64,000 bases of DNA from Macrothele yani (taxonomy: Eukaryota; Arthropoda; Arachnida; Araneae; Macrothelidae): NCBI GenBank assembly GCA_039090855.1, contig CM077016.1:53493936-53557935 (forward strand), given 5' to 3'. Positions 54,613 through 64,000 of this stretch are shown here, one piece after another. The notes beneath the pieces were generated by a model, which did not search any database, was not told the DNA's origin, and saw only the letters and a program-made list of their open reading frames with translations. Position 1 is the stretch's first letter; each line of letters opens with the position of its first letter. The position numbers and the translations under genes were made by a program.

Positions 54613-57600
54613 CAGTGGCTGCTCGTGGCAACTGAAACAGGTGGGGCCAGTAGCCGAAGCTAAACAATGAAATAAAATAAAACTGTCATTATTAGGCCAA
54701 GCATTCAGATCCCCACCCCCAAGATTCATTTACTCTGCCTCTGTTTACCCCCTTGACTCACAATGCCCAAATCATGCAGGAATGTGTCAACTATTGTATT
54801 TGCACACGCGAAAAAAATTTCCTCACAATAGTATGCATAACTATTAACAGAAAAATGTTAAAACTCCTTAAATAAAATTTTTAGCTTAAAACATATGAGC
54901 ATTAATATATGTAGTTGTGCTTTGTGTTTCTTTAGATTTCTCAACTGAGGAATAATCACAGGATAAAAAAGTATAGTGAAAAAATAACTCCAAATATATG
55001 CAGAGAGGAAATGTTTCATGAATTTTGTCCCATATAGAATGAGTACCATACTACCATTTGCGTTATTTGAAAGGTTTAACCTTTTTTTTAAGAACTTGTG
55101 AAGCCTAAAGACATATATGTACTCATGTGCAAATTATACTTATAGGCTTTCATATTAATTTATTTATTTTTAACATAGAACATCATCTTAGTTAAAACTG
55201 AAATTTGTTCTGCAAAGCGCATTGTAAACTTCAAACAATATGAAAGAGAAATCAATTGAAATTTTCACTTCGTACCATAGTATTAAAATGCAATACATGG
55301 AAATATTATTAAGAAGAGTCATAACTTTTTGTACAGATATTCCTCTTCTATGTTTGAGAGTGGCAAAATGTTCCATTACTTTTTGATTAAAAAGTGGAAT
55401 TTCTTGAATACAATGTTTATGTACAGAGAGAACAGCGAGTGCGTAACCGTTCTTGTGCCATAGTGTTTCTTAAAAATGTTTTTATGCGATTCAAGGTGCT
55501 GAAACAACGTTCTGCTTCAGCGGTAGTTACTGGTGTCACTAAAACTATTTCTAATAATTTAGAGACTTCAGAAAATGTTTCTAAAAATTCATTAGAATGG
55601 AGAAATGACATTAACGCACTTACGTTCGGTATGCCGTCGAAGGTTTCGTTAGCATAAAGTACTGATAATTCATTTTCAAGTTTTTCTTTATTCAGCATTA
55701 CATAAGTAGTTGCTAATAAATTTGTATGGTGTGACGGAAAATGCTGCTTATGATTCTTGAACTCCTTTGGATCTACAACAGTGAATGAGTGAAATAAGGC
55801 AGATTTTTCAAACCTGTCCCTTATTTTGATTGACGATGATGTCGCATGCTTCTTTTGCATCATTTTCTACCATACTGCAGCCAACTTTAGCTCTTTTTCG
55901 CAAAGGTTGACATTCATCACTTTCATTTTGATCGTTGTGTTTTATACTTTGCCGAACATAATTTACAGCTGATTCAAACTTCTTTAGAGCTCGATTACAA
56001 TTAACACTGGTTGATTTTCCGGACTGTAGTATATTGTACAATCACTTTCGTCTCCAAGAGTTCACTTTTGTTTTCTGAAACACAATTTATGATCCTGGAT
56101 TGAAAATTCCATCTTGTTTCTGAAACTGTAGGTACTCGTTTTCGACAAATATCTCGCAATAAACCACTACATTTAGGTGATACTGTGAAGAAGGAGCCGA
56201 TTCCACTGATATTTGCAAAAAAAATTCTTACCCTTTTGATTGTTGAGCACACCTTCTTTAATACTAAATTCAACTGATGAGCATAACAGTGCACATACTG
56301 AGCGTGCAGAAAATCCTCTTTCATGCGTATTTGCACACCGCCACGAGATCCGCTCATGACAGCTGTCCGGACCATCATATGTCTGAGCAACAAGTTTGTT
56401 TTGCAAACCAAACTTTTCCAACTTATCTTTGAGTACAGATGCAAGACAGTCTACTGTTCTGTTTTCGATTTCAACAAACGATAAAAATCTTTCCACGACA
56501 TGGCTGTTAATCGTATATCGCAATATGATAACAAATTGTGAACGGCAGGATATGTCGGTCGTTTCGTCCGCTTGCACGGATGTGTAATTGGCCTTTTCAA
56601 TTTCGCTTTTAACTTCATCCAGGAACACCTGATACATGCAATCCAAAATTTCATTTTGAATTTTTTTTTATGTATTTTTTGCAACTTTAGATGGTCTTGT
56701 AAGACACTGTCCAAACTAGCTATATATGAGATCATATCCAGAAACACTCCTTTGTTATGTGAAGACTGTGTTTCATCATGTCCACGTAAAGGCAATTCGT
56801 GTACACCACAAAATTTTATGCAGTCTATAATGCGTGTTAGAACGTGTCTATTTTTATCAACTAGTTCATTGTGCTTTCTAACCGCAGAGTGATAACCGTC
56901 ATCTAATTGTGACATAATATTGACATTACCAAAAGTTTTGAATTTTAAAGCATTATTAATATGTACTGTACTGCATTCATGTTTTTTAATCCTTTAGGAC
57001 AAATGTTTCATATCTTTGCAGCCAGTTTTGGTCCACAGTGGTTCTCCGCCAAATAGCAAACAATAAAAACAAAATAACGATTTTTTTCATCGCTAGCAGT
57101 TAGCCAAGTCTTTTTTTCAAACCACTGAACAGAAAATGTTCGAAGTTTTGTTCCGTCTTTCTGGCTTACCTGGAAATTCTTGGGTTGATAAGAACCGAGT
57201 TTTTTTAAGTGAAGCTTTTCTTCCAGATTTAAAGCACAGAACGGAGATTTTAGCAAAATATCCACTCTATTCATTGTACACGACAAGCAAAAAAGTCACG
57301 ACACAAAGGAACAACGCATCACCGAGAGACACACACAGAAAAAAAAAACAACTAACTGAACTTTGCTATGACATTTGAAACCTCCAGACCACCCTAGAGC
57401 TTGGTTGGGGTAAGCTTCTCTGTCAACCCACGGCGTTAAAGAAACGCCAATCAAATTAGCCAATCAAATTAGCGCGGGGCCAGGTACACCTGGCTCCCAC
57501 AGCATTTTTCGCACGCGCGGTTGAGGCAGTGTTGTATGTAGGTCATCATACTGAATGAGACTGGGAGGAAAACGTTGTCTCCTCTTGCTTGCGTGGTGAT

Positions 57601-57846
57601 ATTATTGGGGCTTGTTGCAGCTGGCCCCAATAACCTCACATTCTGAACGTGATCTCTTTCCTCAGCGACCAGTTTTTCGTTTTCGAAGGGAACTTTTTTC
57701 CCTTGAGGAATGGTTTATGAAGGGGAAGGTTTATCACCATTCAGTTAAGAGAGAGAATAAGAATTAGGGCAAAAAAAAAAAAAATTATAGAAATAGAAAT
57801 TTTTTGGTGGGGCCCGGTCCCTCTGGCCCCTAATGACGAACCGCCC

Positions 57847-57849
<3 letters not shown>
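54613..57849 (-). mobile_element. hAT element with TIRs and ATATATAT target duplication
   Basis: The ends CAGTGGCTGCTCGT (54613) and CAGGGGCGGTTCGT (minus strand from 57849) are imperfect TIRs. ATATATAT lies at 54605-54612 and 57850-57857, the 8 bp expected for hAT, though the site is an AT repeat and so less decisive. The 3.2-kb interior encodes a DUF4371/hATC-type transposase. Confidence 0.88.
55290..57286 (-). pseudogene. hAT transposase (DUF4371 and hATC type), broken
   Basis: Minus-strand pieces in order: a TTF/BED-like N-terminus at 57008-57286 (KTWLTASDEKNRYFVFIVC); the DUF4371 part at 56451-56915 and 56173-56646 (SVQADETTDISCRSQFVI, then AQTYDGPDS); HCYAHQLNLVLKK and VPTVSETRWNFQSR at 56001-56444; and the hATC dimerisation domain at 55417-55863 (LVTPVTTAEAERCFSTLNRI). 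At least five frame breaks or stops separate the parts, and the C-terminal end (MEHFATLKHRRGIS) is in yet another frame. It resembles ZMYM1-like hAT proteins. Confidence 0.9.

Positions 57850-57885
<36 letters not shown>
57850..57885. repeat. (AT)n microsatellite
   Basis: A plain AT dinucleotide run at the hAT insertion site. Confidence 0.9.
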
Positions 57886-57889
<4 letters not shown>

Positions 57890-57954
57890 GTAATATATAC
57901 ATATATTCATCCCAACAATAAGTGCTTGATATTTAATAACTGACATCGATTTTC

Positions 57955-58470
57955 ACGCTTTCCAACCGTAGGTTGAAGAAGCGTATATGCTCCATCTTTG
58001 TCTGTCTGTATGATAACTCGCGTAAAAATGGCTCGATTTCGATGAAATTTTAGTATGTGGTAGGGGACAACTGGGGACGAACCCTGTTAAAAATGGGCGA
58101 AATAGGGTCAAAGGTCAGGACATAGGAGCGGGATCCATTCCATCGCCCATATGCGTCATAACTTGCGTAAAAATGCTTCGATTGCAACAAAACGTTATGT
58201 TGTTCCGGAGGTATACTGAACCGGTTCTGTTGAATATCATCGGAATGGGGTCAAAGGTCAGGGCACAGGAGCGAGATTTATTCCACGCCCATTATCCTCA
58301 TAACTTGACTAAAAATGCTCCTACTGCGACAAAACTTTAGTATGTTGTTCCGGAGGTATACTGAACGAATCAATAGTCAGGGTAGTGAGGAGGGTTTGTC
58401 TGCGCGCGATTTCTGGTATGTTGGAAAGCGCATCATAATCAATGCATTGTATAATTTTACTAACTTGTTT
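57955..58470 (+). repeat. repeat C copy 4
   Basis: It begins CGCTTTCCAACCGTAGGTTG and ends ACTAACTTGTTTAAT. TCAAAGGTCAGG cores lie near 58107 and 58250; the last subunit is shortened. Confidence 0.85.
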
Positions 58471-58639
58471 AATAATAAGATTTGGTTACTTTCTAAATTT
58501 TAGTGCCATTTTAGTGCCACTATTTTGCGTAATCCAGAAGTAATGGCTGACTATGACCGTGACCATGAAGTATATTACAAACGGGAATCATTATTTACGA
58601 TTACACAAATGTATTTTTTTTAAATGTATTTAGATTGTT

Positions 58640-58964
58640 CACTCTTTCCACGCTTTGATGGAGGTGCGCATACTTTCATATGGTCAGTTAGATTTTTGGT
58701 TCCATAATCTTTTATTACACCGTCGACATCTTTCTTTGTAATTTTCCCATTTCATTTTCCATATTTTAAACAACAAGCAAGACCAAACAACACAGAATTA
58801 TTCGCCGGTTCCTTAATGAGACGAAACACTTTCCAGCATTCACTCTTCCCCTTGTGGTTTTCAACAAGAATGTATTTGTTGGCCTCGACGCCTTTCTCGA
58901 CCTCCTTAATATTAAATCCATCCATATTAACAAATAAGGAGTTAATTTCGACATGACATGTCAT
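58640..58964 (-). pseudogene. BED zinc-finger fragment of a hAT-like transposase
   Basis: The minus strand reads KSECWKVFRLIKE, VLFGLACCLKYGK, a TGA, then ITKKDVDGVIKDYGTKNLTD and HMKVC. The pattern of two Cys, then His and Cys after GTKNL, is that of a BED finger. A hAT-like terminal sequence (CAGAGATGGAAACGGGTC) lies upstream at 59398 in the same orientation. The catalytic part is missing. Confidence 0.65.
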
Positions 58965-59508
58965 GGGAACGCGATGTTAGCACATCAATCGAAAACCTCT
59001 GAATGCTCAATGTAAAAGATGCGATGTGAAAAGTAACTTTTAGTCATACAGTGAACTTCGCACGGAGAGAGCGAATCAGCTGAGAAGCAGGCGAATGGCG
59101 TTTGCCTGTACCTTGCCCTGGACCATCGCACTGTAAAAGAATGCACAAGAAGTATTTTTTTACGATATGGTGTCGGCGTGTCTGACGTCTGTCGGTGGAA
59201 ATCTTCGTTGCTTTAAGAAAGAGACGACAATATTTTTGCATGGCAAATCATTATTCACTTCGTGGGCACCAGTATCGACTACAGAATTCCACAACGCGCA
59301 TTTTTCTTTGGAACATATTTTTATCTTTTCAAAAATAAAACGGGAATAATACCGGGTTAAAATCGGGTCAGGAACACCTTGACCCGTTTCCATCTCTGGT
59401 CTAGGGTAGAGGCGGAGAACCTTTTAGTGTTGGAAGGCCGCATTAAGTTAGCTGTAATCTAATAAGGACGCCTTCAAGAAACTTCAATTAGATATACTTC
59501 AAAATGTA
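58965..59508. other. spacer, partly hAT-derived
   Basis: The minus-strand hAT-like end at 59381-59398 is the only recognised feature. Confidence 0.5.
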
Positions 59509-60334
59509 CAGGGTGATTCATAATTAATGTCGTGGTTTCAGTGGCAAATAATCGGAAAACGGGAAACAACAAACTAAAACCGCAAACAGAATATGACAGA
59601 TTACAACTAAGAGTTTTTATTACCTGTAGAATCGATACATCACATTGTTACCCTAGTTCGACATGCGCGCCTTTTGTGGCACGTGAGAAATCCGAGCGAT
59701 ATCGCAGCATCAATTCTGGTCTCGTTGACTTCTTAGTGCTTCGAGAAAAGGCTTCCTGGATGCGGTCAACATCGTCCTGCGAAATGCTCAGTCTTCCCGC
59801 TCCTTTTTCATGCTGCCCACTACTAGTCCCCCCGATCGAAGGTTTAAAGACCACCGTGAGCAACTCAATGGTCTATAAGCAGTCACCCGTCCCTAATTTA
59901 GGGCCACTGGTTCCAATGAAGGGAGAGAGCCAGCGCCACAAGACAAACACAACATCCATGTCTCACCGGGATTCGAACTCTGACCCATCTCGGACGAATG
60001 ATCAGAAGCCATCGCGTAGACCACTGCGCCAGTCTTTTGAAACTGCTTTAACCAATGTCGGATAGCATTATCGGAAGGTGGAGCTCTGCCATACTGCGTT
60101 ATGTAACGACATTGCGTTGTGATAACTGACTTTGTTTCGGAGAACCAGAGTACGCAAATTGCTTTTTGTTGAACAGTCGCCATTTTGAAGTATGACGTCA
60201 ATTCATCAGGTACCGTGTTGCCACATAAAGGAGTTCACCGCGGAAAGTTTTATGCTGTAGGCAGTTTTATTTGGTCGTTGCGGTTTGACCATGCCAGGCC
60301 ACGGAAACTTCGACAATAATTATGAATCACGCTG
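59509..60334 (-). mobile_element. short DUF4817-type element carrying a SINE-A
   Basis: TIRs CAGGGTGATTCATAATTAAT (59509) and CAGCGTGATTCATAATTATT (minus from 60334), with TA at 59507-59508 and 60335-60336. On the minus strand the N-terminal HTH is seen: MATVQQKAICVLWFSETKSV and GRAPPSDNAIRHWLKQFQKTG (60183-60040), then after the SINE GRLSISQDDVDRIQEAFSRS and KKSTR. The catalytic domain is absent, so it is an internally deleted element. Confidence 0.9.
59833..60033 (-). mobile_element. SINE-A copy 15, inverted
   Basis: On the minus strand, head GGCGCAGTGGTCTACGCG, a B-box region with one change, and the complete tail. It splits the HTH region of the host transposon. Confidence 0.92.
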
Positions 60335-60440
60335 TACATTCTTTTGAAAAATCTAACTACTATGTGAAGTTAGCTAGCCTTTTAATGACTTTGTTGCGAC
60401 TGCTTTTTTTTTTGTTCGAAAGCGTTTGAATATTTGGTTG

Positions 60441-60660
60441 GCCGCCCCGGTGGCGCAGTGGTCTAAGCGATGGCCTCTGATCATTCGTCCAAAAGGGGTT
60501 CGGGTTGGAATCCCGGTGAGGCATGGATGTTGGGTTTTGTCTTACGGCACTGGCTCTCTCCCTTCCCTGGAACCAGTGACCCTAAATTAGTGACGGGCGA
60601 CTGTTTATAGCCCATTGAGGTGCTCACGGTGGTCGTTAAACCTCCAATCAAAAACAAAAC
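60441..60660 (+). mobile_element. SINE-A copy 16
   Basis: A full-length copy. TATTTGGTTG precedes it at 60431-60440 and recurs after the following AT run at 60722-60731. Confidence 0.92.

Positions 60661-60668
<8 letters not shown>

Positions 60669-60723
<55 letters not shown>
60669..60723. repeat. (AT)n microsatellite
   Basis: About 55 bp of AT dinucleotide directly after the A-rich tail of SINE-A copy 16. Confidence 0.95.
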
Positions 60724-60727
<4 letters not shown>

Positions 60728-60731
60728 GTTG

Positions 60732-60952
60732 GCCGCCCCGCGGTGGCTAGTGGTCTAAGCGTGGTTTCTGATCATTCGTCCGAAAGGGGTCCGGGTTCGA
60801 ATCCCGGTGAGGCATGGATGTTGTGTTTGTCTTACGGTACTGGCTCTCTCCCTTCCCTGGAACCAGTGGCCCTAGATTAGGGACGGGCGACTGCTTATAG
60901 CCCACTGAGTTGCTCACGGTGGTCGTAAAACCTCCAATAAAATATATATATT
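60732..60952 (+). mobile_element. SINE-A copy 17, joined to a LINE
   Basis: A full-length copy with a small 5' change (GCCGCCCCGCGGTGGCTAG). The tail ends CCTCCAATAAAATATATATA and LINE coding sequence begins at once at 60953. ATATTTGGTTG is before it (60721-60731) and after the LINE (62425-62435). Confidence 0.9.
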
Positions 60953-62389
60953 CCAGGAGAAGATGGAATTACTGTAGACATCATACAAGAAGCAAGTGGA
61001 GAAATCGAAACAGTACTCGCCCAAATTTTCACTCGATGCCTTAATGAAGGAAAGATTCCTGAGGATTGGAACAATGCTACAATGATCCTGCTACATAAGA
61101 AAGGTGACATTGAGGATCTCGGAAACTACAGACCTATCAGCCTCCTATCAGTAGTTTATAAAATCTTCACTAAAGTTCTTTCACACCGCTTGAAGGTAAC
61201 ACTGGACATGGCTCAACCGAGAGAACAAGCTGGATTCAGGAGTGGCTACAGCACAATAGATCATATCCATGTGCTGAGAGAACTAATTGAAAGAGCGAGG
61301 GAATATGAACTTCCATTGTGCATGGCTTTTATCGATTATGAAAAAGCCTTTGATTCGGTGAAACCATCAGCAGTTACAATGGCTCTGAAAACCTGCGGTA
61401 TTGAAGATGCATACATTAATATTATTAATAACATCTATGAAAATGCAAGTGCAAAGATTAGGCTGTTTGAAAATACAACACACATAAAAATTGGAAAGGG
61501 AGTGAGACAAGGTGACACCATATCTCCGAAGCTCTTTAATGCCACATTGGAAAATATCTTTCAATCGCTGAACTGGGAAAACAAAGGGATAAAGATTAAT
61601 GGAGATTATCTAACCCACCTTCGTTTTGCTGATGACGTAGTCATTTTTGCAACTAGCCCATCAGAGCTGCAGAGTATGATCCAGGAACTTGCTGACAAGA
61701 GTAAAGAAGTGGGATTAAAAATGAACTTTAAGAAGACAAAAGTGATGTTCAGTGCTTTTACAAGAAATGAAGATTTATCGATTGATGGAGAAAAGCTGGA
61801 GATAACAGACACATACGTTTATCTTGGACAGCAGATATCAAGTGAGGGTCACATTGATGAAGAAATTAATCGGCGTACAAAACTTGCCTGGAGAGCTTTT
61901 GGAAGAAACAGCATAATTTTCAAGAGCAATATGCCATTATGTCTTAAAAGAAAAGTGTTTGATCAATGCATCCTTCCAGTGCTTACGTATGGTGCAGAGA
62001 CGTGGACCTTAACTAAAAGAGACATACAAAGGCTGCAGACAACTCAAAGAAGCATGGAGAGGTGCATACTTGGTGTAACCAGGAGAGATAAGAAGAGGAA
62101 CTCGTGGATCCGAAAAATGACAAGAGTGGAAGACATCATGATCAGAGTTAAATCCCTGAAATGGCAATGGGCTGGACATACTGCCAGAAGGACAGATCAT
62201 CGATGGACAGCCGAAATTTTAGATTGGATTCCAAGGGACAGGAAAAGACCCAGAAGAAGACCACATGGGAGATGGGTGGATGAAATTCGAAAGTCTGCAG
62301 GGGTGACATGGAGGAGACTGGCACAAGACAGACCGTTGTGGAGGAAACTTGGGGAGACCTTCGTCCAGCAGTGGATTGATAATGGTTGA
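60953..62389 (+). CDS. reverse transcriptase of an RTE-like LINE, 5' truncated, open
   Basis: An open frame of about 478 codons without any stop, from PGEDGITVDIIQEASG to a TGA at 62387-62389; the first ATG is at 61082. Motifs in order: NYRPISLLSVVYKIFTKVL, QAGFRSGYSTIDHI, AFIDYEKAFDSV, GVRQGDTISPKLFN, the catalytic LRFADDVVIFAT, then YLGQQISSEG, LTYGAETWTLTKRD and KWQWAGHTARR. The endonuclease and the first part of the protein are missing, so it is a truncated copy. The tail is a (GAT)n run. The intact frame suggests a young insertion. The clade is judged from overall pattern; other non-LTR clades remain possible. Confidence 0.9.
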   Translation, partial: PGEDGITVDIIQEASGEIETVLAQIFTRCLNEGKIPEDWNNATMILLHKKGDIEDLGNYRPISLLSVVYKIFTKVLSHRLKVTLDMAQPREQAGFRSGYSTIDHIHVLRELIERAREYELPLCMAFIDYEKAFDSVKPSAVTMALKTCGIEDAYINIINNIYENASAKIRLFENTTHIKIGKGVRQGDTISPKLFNATLENIFQSLNWENKGIKINGDYLTHLRFADDVVIFATSPSELQSMIQELADKSKEVGLKMNFKKTKVMFSAFTRNEDLSIDGEKLEITDTYVYLGQQISSEGHIDEEINRRTKLAWRAFGRNSIIFKSNMPLCLKRKVFDQCILPVLTYGAETWTLTKRDIQRLQTTQRSMERCILGVTRRDKKRNSWIRKMTRVEDIMIRVKSLKWQWAGHTARRTDHRWTAEILDWIPRDRKRPRRRPHGRWVDEIRKSAGVTWRRLAQDRPLWRKLGETFVQQWIDNG

Positions 62390-62424
62390 CAATGATGATG
62401 ATGATGATGATGATATATATATAT
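62390..62424 (+). repeat. (GAT)n then (AT)n tail of the LINE
   Basis: The LINE ends in a short trinucleotide repeat instead of poly(A), as RTE-type elements often do. Confidence 0.85.
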
Positions 62425-62435
62425 ATATTTGGTTG

Positions 62436-63884
62436 CAACATGGAAGTCCGCTGTTTCAGATGATCCTCTAGATGAGTATCTAGATTCGCAGCAAATAAGT
62501 AGCTGAAAAGCAAGAAAGCATTTTTCGTGCATGCTGCCGAAGGCGTGGGTATTCTATTGTATTTTCCATATTTCAATTGAATCTTTCCTAGCGTTAAATA
62601 AAGATTTTCAAATGGCATCTTCTGAGAGCTCAATCAGTTCCATCTGTAGTTCTTTAGAAGCCATGCTGACAACAACTAGGTGAGGTGCAAATGTTACTTT
62701 GAGTGCGATGTCATTAGGAACGTCGTTAGACTTCGAAATCAGGATGGGCGACGGGCAGGCAAGAATTATTTTTGCTGGGGCAACTTTATTTACACAACGC
62801 TGAAAGAATTTGTTTTCATTTTTCCACAGGCTGCAAAGGTATTATCAATATCCCCTCCCCCTCCTGGATACATACTCATTAATTTTGGAACTGTCTTGAA
62901 GTTTTTGCACTTTTTGGAATACAAAAGAATCTAAAGTTTGGAGTAATCCATTTTTAATAAAATTAATAAAACCTAAGGAGTTAGATACCCGTATAAGAAA
63001 CATTACACACTTTCTCCAGCACCACTAACACGCCATGATGAAAAGAAAATTTCATGCCAGGTCTTAAAGCAAATGTTTCAGGGTTGAGGGAAAATGTTCA
63101 AGTTAGTATGATTAACTTTCACATTTTCCCTCAACAGTTCAAGTTAGTATGATTCCAACATGCAAACAATACCTTTACCCTCCTTAACTCCTTTCCTTCA
63201 AGCCAGCAACCTTGTCTTGCACTCATCTTTTCCAAAGTAGTCGTGAGCTACGACCTGCTCCCTCGTTACTCTAGGGCTGGCTGAAGGGCGCTGGGAGCTT
63301 TAGTCTTCACTTTCCGTGTTGGAATCCCTTCTTAGTAGCACAAACAAACAGCAGAACAGTTACTAATGACTCAGTGAATGGCTATTCACCCTCTTCATTC
63401 GCCCCTGATGATACTAACTTGAAAAAAGGCTTAAATTAAGGATTTGGACGAGTGGAGAACAACTGAATTTTCATGACCTTGCGGATGCTATGTTGATAAC
63501 CTTTCTATGGAGAAGGAAAATCGCACTTCCTAGGGGGAAATATTGAATACATAGGGCTACACGACGAAAAACACGGGAGTCATTATTCCTTGGAAAATTC
63601 CAGGTAGAGTAGGAGTAGCAGACCTGAATTTGACTTCTCTGGATTGTGCCGTGGCTACTTTACCGTATTTTGTGTAATTAGCTACCTACTCTACTCCTTA
63701 AATGTACAGCCATTCGGGAAACCTTGGAGATTATTACCAACAGCGATACTTGCAATAATAGCGTCTCACTCGAGTTGCCACGAATTTAGAACCAGTTCTT
63801 CAAGTAATTCCTTCTCCATACCAGGATACCGCATGGACCACCAACGTGATGCCTCGTATCTTTAAATGAATATAACGTCGTGTT
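62436..63884. other. spacer with one small palindrome
   Basis: No recognisable gene. GTTGAGGGAAAATGT near 63083 and its complement near 63121 form a hairpin, and GTTCAAGTTAGTATGATT is repeated directly around it. Confidence 0.5.
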
Positions 63885-63887
63885 TTT

Positions 63888-64000
63888 TTTTATTGGAGGT
63901 TTAACGACCACCGTGAGCAACTCAATGGGCTATAAGTAGTCACCCGTCCCTAATTTAGGGTTACTGGTTCCAGGGAAGGGGAGAGCCAGTGCCTTAAGAC
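63888..64000 (-). mobile_element. SINE-A copy 18, cut by the window end
   Basis: The minus strand shows the tail (ACTGGCTCTCCCC, CCCTAAATTAGGGACGGG, GTTAAACCTCC). The head lies beyond the window. Confidence 0.93.

Noticed and set aside
63083..63160. A transcription terminator or regulatory hairpin
   Set aside because: The stem is short, there is no gene next to it, and rho-independent terminators do not apply in this kind of genome.
1824..63990. SINE-A heads as functional tRNA genes
   Set aside because: A and B boxes are good, but no sound anticodon stem is seen, and each head is followed by the same tail and often flanked by target duplications.

Overview
This window is eukaryotic nuclear DNA dominated by transposable elements. 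I see no single-copy host gene, no rRNA gene and no tRNA gene that I would call functional. The mix of mariner, Tc1-like, pogo and hAT DNA transposons, RTE-like LINEs, a Ty3/gypsy element and several tRNA-derived SINE families points to an arthropod (insect or arachnid) with a large repeat-rich genome. I cannot name the species from sequence alone.

Layout. 1-5.1 kb: a dinucleotide repeat, a decayed mariner with intact TIRs, a SINE (called SINE-A here), a DR1-bearing repeat (called repeat C) and a decayed Tc1 element. 5.1-14.4 kb: a complete Ty3/gypsy LTR element on the minus strand with nearly identical 1.75-kb LTRs but broken gag and pol. 14.4-20 kb: a LINE fragment, SINE copies and a mariner split by two SINE-A copies and repeat C. 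20.2-30.0 kb: a 9.5-kb satellite of about 50 units of about 190 bp. It starts in the 3' half of a tRNA-derived SINE (SINE-B) and is organised in higher-order blocks of 7, 11 and 15 units. 30.3-31.5 kb: a Tc1 element. 31.8-48 kb: SINE copies of five families, MITE-like elements, a mariner C-terminal fragment, a DUF4817-type Tc1/mariner element and a Tc1 element whose 340-codon frame has one premature stop. 48.1-52.6 kb: one LINE split by a pogo element, a SINE-C that is itself split by a Tc1 copy, and a second Tc1 element. 53-58.5 kb: two repeat C copies around a full-length hAT with a broken DUF4371/hATC transposase. 58.6-62.4 kb: a BED-finger hAT remnant, a DUF4817-type element carrying a SINE, and two SINE-A copies, the second apparently joined to a long RTE-like reverse transcriptase frame. 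62.4-64 kb: little recognisable sequence, ending in a SINE-A cut by the window edge.

Nothing here works as a conventional gene set. The content is a record of nested transposition. The most notable observations are the satellite that grew out of a SINE tail and its regular higher-order structure; a SINE 3' domain that appears to keep an RNA hairpin by compensatory change and is partly shared with a SINE of different head; modular SINE chimeras including a SINE-LINE fusion; and a dispersed repeat that carries several nuclear-receptor DR1 motifs per copy. All family names used here (SINE-A to SINE-E, repeat C) are local labels.
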